Assembly: GCA_001801345.1 (NCBI GenBank) | Contig: MGXJ01000003.1 | Span: 1-7,616, forward strand | DNA from: Gammaproteobacteria bacterium RBG_16_37_9 | Lineage (GTDB): Bacteria > Pseudomonadota > Gammaproteobacteria > UBA9339 | Direction: 5' to 3' | DNA: 7,616 nt | In this document: positions 1 to 4,583 of the stretch, piece after piece | How positions within the stretch are numbered: the first letter of the stretch is position 1 | Layout: each line of letters opens with the position of its first letter | Notes under the pieces: generated by a model | Told to the model about the DNA's origin: nothing | The model's input: only the letters and a program-made list of their open reading frames with translations | Database searches by the model: none | Program-made: the position numbers and the translations under genes

Positions 1-106
1 TGGCTTCGCCATAATATAATTTCTAGATTTTATATAAGAAAAATCTAGTAGAAAAACTTGCGCAAATTACAATTACCCAGCATATCAGATTGAGTTTTTA
101 ATTATT
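1..106. other. Spacer upstream of 5S rRNA with two small hairpins
   Basis: No credible ORF is present. Bases 1-11 form a tiny stem (tggc/gcca). Bases 23-31 and 40-48 form a perfect 9-bp AT-rich stem (ctagatttt/aaaatctag) with an 8-base loop, not followed by a T tract, so it is a poor terminator on the + strand. In many alphaproteobacteria the 23S rRNA ends with a string like gat-tggctt, so the first bases (tggctt) could be the 23S 3' end and the rest the 23S-5S spacer. That is inference from a few bases at the window edge. Confidence 0.3.
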
Positions 107-145
107 AAACTGTCATCCCCGCATGCTTCTAGCGGTGATCCAGTA
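107..145. repeat. Degenerate palindromic repeat, copy 1 (upstream of 5S)
   Basis: The core runs aaactgtcatcc, then ccgc, a variable loop, gcgg and tgatccag. The arms atccccgc (115-122) and gcggtgat (132-139) pair with one mismatch. Its first 12 bases (107-118) are identical to 347-358, the start of copy 2 on the other side of the 5S gene, in the same orientation. The 'gtcatccccgc…gcgg.gatccag' pattern matches short palindromic elements dispersed in Rickettsiales/Holosporales-type genomes. The degenerate right arm suggests an old copy. Confidence 0.5.
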
Positions 146-182
146 TTTTGGTTATATTAAACATTTTGTTGTTGAACGATTT

Positions 183-297
183 CCTGGTAGTTTGAGCTGG
201 TGGGCCCCACCTGATCCCATCTCGAACTCAGTAGTGAAAACGCCAAGCGCCGATGATAGTGTGAGGTCTCCTCATGTGAAAGTAGGTCACTGCCAGG
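183..297 (+). rRNA. rrf: 5S ribosomal RNA
   Basis: This is a complete 5S rRNA of about 115 nt, part of the large ribosomal subunit. Helix I is visible as a 9-bp closing stem: cctggtagt (183-191) pairs with actgccagg (289-297), with one G·U pair; t182/a298 could extend it. The internal conserved string gatcccatctcgaactcag and the downstream cgccgatgatagt and gaaagtaggtcactgcc are all in the expected order. The 3' end GTAGGTC.CTGCCAGG resembles alphaproteobacterial 5S. No 23S body is visible upstream within 180 bases and no tRNA follows. A small ORF can be read through this region, but the rRNA explains the sequence. The ends are set by the stem and could differ by 1-2 bases. Confidence 0.96.
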
Positions 298-346
298 ATT
301 CATATAAGTAAGAGAAGAACAGTCGTTAAAGATACTGTCATTAAAA

Positions 347-384
347 AAACTGTCATCCTCGGGTTCAACCCGAGGATCTCTTTA
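347..384 (+). terminator. Perfect hairpin repeat, copy 2; probable terminator of the 5S unit
   Basis: The arms atcctcgggtt (355-365) and aacccgaggat (367-377) are perfectly complementary over 11 bp, with a real loop of about 5 bases once the inner A-T pairs open. A pyrimidine-rich ctcttt tract follows. It begins with aaactgtcatcc, shared with copy 1 at 107-118. It lies 57 bases after the 5S stem, so it is well placed to end rRNA transcription. It also matches the dispersed 'gtcatcctcggg…cccgaggatc' palindrome common in alphaproteobacteria, so its terminator role may be secondary. Confidence 0.6.
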
Positions 385-455
385 CATTTATCGAACAATC
401 TCCTGATTAAAAAATCCGTTTAAGTAGCCCTTAATATTACATATAAAAATATCTG

Positions 456-489
456 CTATTATTAATAATAGTCCCCCAAATTATATAAT
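456..489 (+). promoter_or_regulatory. Putative promoter with palindromic operator for the Sel1 gene
   Basis: A consensus -10 box TATAAT lies at 484-489, eight bases before the ATG at 498. A 16-base perfect palindrome ctattattaataatag occupies 456-471 and covers the -35 position (about 461-466), where no good TTGACA match is seen. A start 6-8 bases after the -10 box would fall at about 495-497, leaving almost no 5' leader. The palindrome could be a regulator binding site that blocks or replaces -35 contacts. In DNA this AT-rich both matches could be chance. Confidence 0.4.
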
Positions 490-497
490 AAACATTT

Positions 498-3029
498 ATG
501 ATATTTCGTTATTTAGTAGTAATATTTTCCTTTTTTACGCTACTGGCTAGTGGGCATGTTATGGCCATGATGAAGTGCGAAAGTTCCATAGTTAGCCTCA
601 AAAGCATTACTCCAACCATCGATCAATTTTTAAAACCAGGTAAATATTCTTTTTCGAGTCCCGTTTTGGATAGTAATAAGATTGCCCATGATCTTCTTGT
701 TGATAAACCAGTTTTGAAATCAGCTGAAGGAAAAGAATTATATAAAACAATAATAGAAGAAGTTTGCAAATCAGAAGATCCAGATCTGCAAAAAAGAATT
801 TATGCCTTATTAACCAATATTCCCAAATGTAAAGATGAAAAAACAGCAACTATTATTCTTGATAACGGCATTGCTCAAGAACGAGCATGGGCATACTGGA
901 TAAAAGCACAGCAAGAGTCAAAAGGAAGTATAACCAAATGGCACTGTCTTGCTGCCAATAGAGGGCATGCTCAAGCAAAAGAATATGTAGAAAGTCATCA
1001 AAATATAAAAAGTGCGAAGGTTTTTTTAGAAGAAATTAACAATGTTGGCAACAAAAAAACAGTAGAAAGCAAATGGAAGGAACAGGAAAAGAAATGGAAC
1101 GATCTAAACTATGCACGCCCACTTCTTGAGTTATATAGCGTAATAAAGCTTAAAAAAACACACTTAAAAGATCTGTCTATAAATAAGCATCTGCTGGATA
1201 TTATTAAAGAAGATGCTCTTTTAGAAAAAGCCGTAGAATTTGGATCAAATGAGAAGATAGCTATTGACCATATGTTACGGCTTGCAGATAACTATGATAA
1301 AAAGGGCAACTACACAGAATCGCTACGATATTATCTTAAAGCTGCGCGCTTAGGTAACCCGGTCGCTATGCATAGTGTTGGGAATTTTTATGATGATGGG
1401 TTTCCTGGATTTGTTTCGGATAAAAAGCAAGCATTAGATTGGTACTTGCGAGCCGTTGAAAATGGATATCCATATGCAATTAATAATCTAGGATTGATAC
1501 TGGAAGAGGGTGTTGGCTGGCAGTCAGCAAACAAAGAAACAATTTTAGAATTATATTTGAAACTAGCTGAATATTATAAAGATGCATCAGAAAAAAAATT
1601 AAATGAAATACCTAAAAACTTATTAGAAAAAAAACTTGACGATCTGTGGGTGGTAGAAAGCAGGCTTATTAAATTTTATTTGGAAAATATTGAATATAAT
1701 AAAAAACCTGAAAATTATGACCCCATTCTTGGCTTACCAAACGTTATGAACAATATTGGAAGATTATTGTCAGAAGGATTCAATAAAAAAAAATTAGCTG
1801 CTAAATGGTTTTATGTAGCTGCCAATAGGGAGTTACCGCAAGCCATGTCTAATTTTGCAAGATTATTGGAAGATGGATATGAAGGTCAACCCGCAGATAC
1901 AAATGCAGCATTAGAATGGTATATGCGTGCAGCCGAAAAGAATTTTCCAAAGGCTATGAATAATGCAGGAGTTATATTGAAGGTTAGTGGAAAAAAAGCA
2001 GAAGCTCTAAAACTGTTTTTAAAAGCAGCTGAAATAGGTGTTCCATATGCTATGTATAATTCTGCGCTTTTGTTGGCAGAAGGATTTGAAGGGCAAAAGC
2101 CGAACATACATAAAGCCATAGAATATTTACATATGGCAATAGAAAGTAAAGATAAGGAAGTTTCTGTAACATCTATGTTATATTTAGCGCTGATTCATTT
2201 AGGGTACTATGATGTCACTGAAGATACAGATGATGTGGAAGCTCTGTATTGGTTAAAAAGCGCAGAAAAAGATAAAAAAGATACGGGAGTACTCTTAAGT
2301 ATTATAGAAAACCCAACCACTGAAGAGGAAGCAGAAAGGGGTGAAAAGGAGGAGACAGAGGTTCAAAAATTAGAAAATATCCTAACCAAAATAGAGACTC
2401 CTTTGGTGGATGAAATTTCGATAGAAAGCAGGACACAAAATAAACAACAGGCGCTTACTCCAGAGATAATTAAGAGCGAAGTTAGCGTTAGCATGGAAGA
2501 TAAAGGTGGCGGAGAAAGAACTGTAGAAGAGAGTTTCCCTGAAAGCGACGAAACCAAAGAAGAGCAACATCATGAAGAGCATAAAAAGGAAGAAATAACT
2601 TATCCTACGGAATCTAAATATATTCAAAAAGAACGGGTGAAACTCAATGCTAAAGGCTTGCGAGAAAAGGCGATAGAGATTAGGCGAAAATTAAGGTCTA
2701 AAGACAACTCTTTTGAAACTAGAAACCTTGCGCCTTGTTTTCAGGAAATCGTTAATAGAATATTCGATGGAGATAAGAAGCTTGTTTGGAAAGAGATAAC
2801 AGATTTATTTGGCGATCATTTTTTCAGTGATGGTTATGAAGTGAAAATAACGCCAACAAAAAGAGGTTATAAAATAATAGCTATTAATTCATCAAAGCCC
2901 AAACTTCTTGTAGCCTCAGCTTCAACTCACCGACAACATGGTAGCGATAGAAATCCCAATCAATTGGATCCAGGATTTATTCAAGATTTACGAAAAATTT
3001 TGGAAATATTTGAGCTGAAAAGGATTTGA
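498..3029 (+). CDS. Exported Sel1/TPR-repeat protein with HicA-like C-terminal domain
   Basis: 843 residues. Residues 1-23 look like a Sec signal peptide: F3R4, then the hydrophobic stretch YLVVIFSFFTLLASG and VMA before the predicted cut. Residues 256-592 contain about seven or eight Sel1-type helical repeats, recognisable by motifs such as ALDWYLRAVENGYPYAINN (312-330), AKWFYVAANRELPQAMSN (435-452) and ALEWYMRAAEKNFPKAMNN (471-489). Sel1 repeats are protein-interaction solenoids. A Lys/Glu-rich helical stretch lies at about 165-205. Residues 606-715 are a low-complexity acidic linker. The last ~100 residues are compact and different: KLVWKEITDLF (761-771), GYEV (779-782), GYKIIAI (790-796), then THRQHGSDRNPNQLDPGF (810-827) and IQDLRKIL. 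This order resembles a HicA mRNA-interferase (helix, three strands, catalytic His, helix), with H811/H814 as candidates. The start lacks a Shine-Dalgarno sequence but gives the signal peptide directly. Gene, export signal and repeats are secure; the C-terminal assignment is inference. Confidence 0.88.
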   Translation: MIFRYLVVIFSFFTLLASGHVMAMMKCESSIVSLKSITPTIDQFLKPGKYSFSSPVLDSNKIAHDLLVDKPVLKSAEGKELYKTIIEEVCKSEDPDLQKRIYALLTNIPKCKDEKTATIILDNGIAQERAWAYWIKAQQESKGSITKWHCLAANRGHAQAKEYVESHQNIKSAKVFLEEINNVGNKKTVESKWKEQEKKWNDLNYARPLLELYSVIKLKKTHLKDLSINKHLLDIIKEDALLEKAVEFGSNEKIAIDHMLRLADNYDKKGNYTESLRYYLKAARLGNPVAMHSVGNFYDDGFPGFVSDKKQALDWYLRAVENGYPYAINNLGLILEEGVGWQSANKETILELYLKLAEYYKDASEKKLNEIPKNLLEKKLDDLWVVESRLIKFYLENIEYNKKPENYDPILGLPNVMNNIGRLLSEGFNKKKLAAKWFYVAANRELPQAMSNFARLLEDGYEGQPADTNAALEWYMRAAEKNFPKAMNNAGVILKVSGKKAEALKLFLKAAEIGVPYAMYNSALLLAEGFEGQKPNIHKAIEYLHMAIESKDKEVSVTSMLYLALIHLGYYDVTEDTDDVEALYWLKSAEKDKKDTGVLLSIIENPTTEEEAERGEKEETEVQKLENILTKIETPLVDEISIESRTQNKQQALTPEIIKSEVSVSMEDKGGGERTVEESFPESDETKEEQHHEEHKKEEITYPTESKYIQKERVKLNAKGLREKAIEIRRKLRSKDNSFETRNLAPCFQEIVNRIFDGDKKLVWKEITDLFGDHFFSDGYEVKITPTKRGYKIIAINSSKPKLLVASASTHRQHGSDRNPNQLDPGFIQDLRKILEIFELKRI

Positions 3030-3051
3030 CACCTTGGGTCGAGCCATTTTT

Positions 3052-3087
3052 TATTTTATTGTATTTTACAATAAAATACATTAAACT
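3052..3087 (+). promoter_or_regulatory. Promoter/operator of the toxin-antitoxin operon
   Basis: The 12-bp arms tattttattgta (3052-3063) and tacaataaaata (3067-3078) are perfect and separated by ttt. A weak promoter can be drawn through it: TTGTAT (3059-3064) and TAAACT (3082-3087), 17 bases apart. Type II antitoxins with a ribbon-helix-helix fold usually repress their own operon by binding such a dyad. The stem has little G+C and no T tract after it, so it is a poor intrinsic terminator for the preceding gene. Confidence 0.5.
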
Positions 3088-3117
3088 TGCGCGAGTGTTA
3101 GTTATGAGGATATTACT

Positions 3118-3342
3118 ATGGGTGTTTCTATTAACTTGGATCAAAGTTTAATTGATGCTGCAAAATCTCGTTCTGCTGTAGAACATCGATCTGTGCCTAA
3201 ACAAATAGAATATTGGGCAAAAATTGGGCGTATTGCAGCGGAAAACAAGGATTTAACCTACGATGCTATACAAGGAATTTTGCTGGGTCTTGCCGATGTT
3301 GAAGTTGGGAATGTAGAGGTTTATAAGAAAGGTAAATTGTGA
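3118..3342 (+). CDS. ParD-like antitoxin (type II toxin-antitoxin)
   Basis: 74 residues. The first 40 residues have a ribbon-helix-helix layout: short strand GVSINLD (2-8), helix SLIDAAKSRSAVE (10-22), then the signature segment HRSVPKQIEYWAKIGRIA (23-40), typical of the ParD_like family. The tail, residues 41-74, is the part expected to wrap the toxin. The ATG is supported by GAGGA at 3106-3110, seven bases upstream. The stop overlaps the start of the following toxin gene by four bases (GTGA, 3339-3342), the usual coupling in these operons. It should neutralise the downstream RelE/ParE toxin and bind the inverted repeat at 3052-3078; both roles are inferred from the family. Confidence 0.85.
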   Translation: MGVSINLDQSLIDAAKSRSAVEHRSVPKQIEYWAKIGRIAAENKDLTYDAIQGILLGLADVEVGNVEVYKKGKL

Positions 3343-3623
3343 AAGTATTTATAACCAAAACCTTTAAACGTTCAGCAAGTAAGTTACATCGTAACCAGGT
3401 AATTATACTAGAAAAAAATATAGAAAAAATATCAGCCTCGCCAGATATTGGCGAAGCTAAAGTTGGAGATCTTGCTGGTGTAAGAGTTTATAAATTTCAT
3501 ATGCTGCATCAGCTTATATTGTTAACATACATCTACAATGAATTGCAAAAAGAAATTACTTTACTAGATTTTGCATCACACGAAAATTTTTATAAGAATT
3601 TAAAAAAACAACTTAAAAATTAA
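3339..3623 (+). CDS. RelE/ParE-family toxin
   Basis: 94 residues, basic, starting at GTG (3339-3341) inside the antitoxin stop codon. The N-terminus MKVFITKTFKRSASKL is a strand followed by a helix. The core GDLAGVRVYKF (43-53) and HQLILLTYIYNE (57-68) gives the antiparallel strands of the RelE/ParE fold. The end DFASHENFYKNLKK (77-90) is the typical C-terminal signature of this subfamily. Members are ribosome-dependent mRNA interferases or gyrase poisons; the sequence alone does not say which applies here. Length is normal for an intact toxin and no frame break is seen. Translation is likely coupled to the antitoxin, since there is no separate ribosome binding site beyond the antitoxin's end. 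Confidence 0.85.
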   Translation: MKVFITKTFKRSASKLHRNQVIILEKNIEKISASPDIGEAKVGDLAGVRVYKFHMLHQLILLTYIYNELQKEITLLDFASHENFYKNLKKQLKN

Positions 3624-3636
3624 GAAATCCCATGGC

Positions 3637-4098
3637 ATGAATTATGAACGAGGTTTTAATGCTTATGCTCTATTTTGCATGGTTCAGATAAGGTTGAGGG
3701 GCGTCTTTTCATTTTTTATGACCCCTTTGTTGGGGAAAAGCTTGAAAACAAAAGAACAAGAGATTCATGATGCTATTGAATCGGTATGCACTGCAGAAAC
3801 AATAGAAAAGTCTGTGCGTATATTTAGAGATTATCAAACTTTACTTCATGGTTGTAGGTTTATCTTTGCTGCTAATGTTGGCCCCACTACGAACTTACCA
3901 TTTAATCATAACTTTTCTAAAATGGCCGCTATACGTTGTCTTTTTAAAACAAATAAAATTTTGGTTCTTGATGGGGCGATATTAACAGAAATGGATAATG
4001 GTGGTGCTACGTTCTCCATAGATTATTCAATCTCTTTAGATTCCCAAGCACTAAGATACCTTAAGTCTTATATTCAAAAAAAAGGTGTCAAATCTTGA
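3637..4098 (+). CDS. Hypothetical protein, third gene after the toxin-antitoxin pair
   Basis: 153 residues, not recognised. It starts 13 bases after the toxin stop, so it is probably on the same transcript. The frame is open upstream only to about 3602, with no other ATG. No clear Shine-Dalgarno sequence precedes ATG 3637; an internal ATG at 3718 (residue 28) is an alternative start. Residues 8-32 are fairly hydrophobic. Residues 36-65 are helical and charged. Residues 70-135 look like strands: CRFIFAANVGP, IRCLFKTNKILVLDGAIL, GGATFSIDYSIS. The C-terminus is helical (DSQALRYLKSYIQKKG). It has no signal peptide, no known catalytic motif and no repeats. It could be an accessory gene of the module or the surviving C-terminal part of a longer protein. 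Confidence 0.5.
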   Translation: MNYERGFNAYALFCMVQIRLRGVFSFFMTPLLGKSLKTKEQEIHDAIESVCTAETIEKSVRIFRDYQTLLHGCRFIFAANVGPTTNLPFNHNFSKMAAIRCLFKTNKILVLDGAILTEMDNGGATFSIDYSISLDSQALRYLKSYIQKKGVKS

Positions 4099-4130
4099 CA
4101 ATGGACAGTAAAATATCTTTAGAAAGAACG

Positions 4131-4152
4131 AGAAACCGGTGAACCGGTTTCT
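4131..4152. repeat. 10-bp inverted repeat at the frame break
   Basis: The arms agaaaccggt (4131-4140) and accggtttct (4143-4152) are perfectly complementary around a 2-base centre. It is much more G+C-rich than its surroundings. It contains the TGA that stops the MDSK reading frame and lies where the better-looking frame begins. No T tract follows, so it is not a standard terminator. Confidence 0.6.
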
Positions 4153-4283
4153 GACGCCTTTTCTAAAGAGCAAAAGCTAGAATTGCAAGAGGAGCTTAAG
4201 AGGGTTCAGGGTGAAATTAAATGGGTGCAATTGATTGTTAATAAAAGCAAATGTTGGCTCCTCGCTTCCGGTGCCCTCTGTCC

Positions 4284-4298
4284 CCGTGTTTTTCACGG
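4284..4298. repeat. Small G+C hairpin in REP-like context
   Basis: The stem ccgtg/cacgg surrounds a five-T loop. It is preceded by ggtgccctctgtcccc (4270-4285). Strings like 'ggtgcc..tgtcccc' occur in REP-type palindromes linked to RAYT transposases. No transposase is present here, so this is only a possible remnant. Confidence 0.25.
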
Positions 4299-4433
4299 TA
4301 GTGACATAAAAGATTTTTAGGTTTATCATTGTATCAATTTGCAGATAAGCTAAAATATTTAGCTATTGAAGAGGAAGTTACTGCAGTATATGGTATCTGC
4401 TTGCCAGTATCATTATTTTTATTCTGTTTGTAA

Positions 4434-4583
4434 CCGGAATTATATTCAAAAAAACACGGAGGTATAAATAGCAAAATCTAAAAAGTAAATATTCAAAATT
4501 TTGTTAAACAAAATCTAGGATATTAACTCTAATGATTGGTGCAAAATGGATTAACTTAACATGGCGAAAAGCAGGGAAACAAT
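4434..4583 (+). promoter_or_regulatory. Leader region of the two-partner secretion operon
   Basis: 150 bases with no convincing gene. It contains a perfect Shine-Dalgarno GGAGGT at 4458-4463 without a start codon at usable distance, and a 17-base perfect dyad (attttgtt-a-aacaaaat, 4498-4514). A 9-base direct repeat, caaaatcta, occurs at 4472-4480 and 4509-4517. Two short ORFs also occur: ATG 4532 (25 codons, ending 4609) and ATG 4561 (8 codons, MAKSRETI). The second ends in TGA at 4585-4587, overlapping the TTG start of the transporter gene. TTGTTA (4501-4506) and TATTAA (4521-4526) are promoter-like but only 14 bases apart. Regulation by the dyad or by upstream reading is possible but unproven. 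Confidence 0.35.
4573..4577 (+). promoter_or_regulatory. Ribosome binding site selecting the TTG start
   Basis: AGGGA ends six bases before TTG 4584. No ATG in the same frame precedes the signal peptide; the next in-frame ATG is codon 25, inside its hydrophobic core. The site therefore decides the TTG start. Confidence 0.65.

Larger units (their letters stand above)
4101..4433 (+). pseudogene. Probable broken small gene(s), coding-like pieces in two frames
   Basis: An ATG at 4101, two bases after the preceding stop, reads MDSKISLERTRNR and hits TGA at 4140-4142. One frame over, an ATG-less stretch (4123-4317, 65 codons, then TAG) begins KERETGEPVSDAFSKEQK and continues with an amphipathic helix (LELQEELKRVQGEIKWVQ) and a more hydrophobic part. 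Back in the first frame, 4305-4430 (42 codons, then TAA) reads YQFADKLKYLAIEEEVTAVY and ends in a hydrophobic segment. The composition looks protein-like, but no single frame works. At least two indels, or decay of two adjacent genes, would be needed. A programmed frameshift cannot be excluded, since a 10-bp hairpin sits at the first break. Confidence 0.4.

Noticed and set aside
123..311. 62-codon ORF on the + strand
   Set aside because: It lies across the 5S rRNA and the upstream palindrome; the rRNA structure explains the sequence.
607..849. 80-codon ORF on the minus strand
   Set aside because: Antisense to the Sel1 gene; rich in Leu, Phe and Tyr as expected from the reverse of AT-rich coding DNA, and with no promoter or ribosome site.
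1299..2270. Sel1 repeats as possible DNA-level tandem repeats or CRISPR
   Set aside because: The periodicity is at protein level only; nucleotide copies are diverged and there are no identical repeats with spacers.
1886..2627. Three minus-strand ORFs (1886-2119, 2363-2557, 2382-2627)
   Set aside because: All are shadows of the Sel1 repeats and acidic linker; two of them overlap each other in different frames.
3052..3078. Intrinsic terminator for the Sel1 gene
   Set aside because: The stem is almost entirely A-T and no T run follows; its position fits an operator of the next operon better.
4134..4149. 8-base tandem duplication (aaccggtg/aaccggtt) as cause of the frame break
   Set aside because: Removing eight bases puts the MDSK frame into a third frame that soon meets TAG, so it does not restore the coding-like frame.
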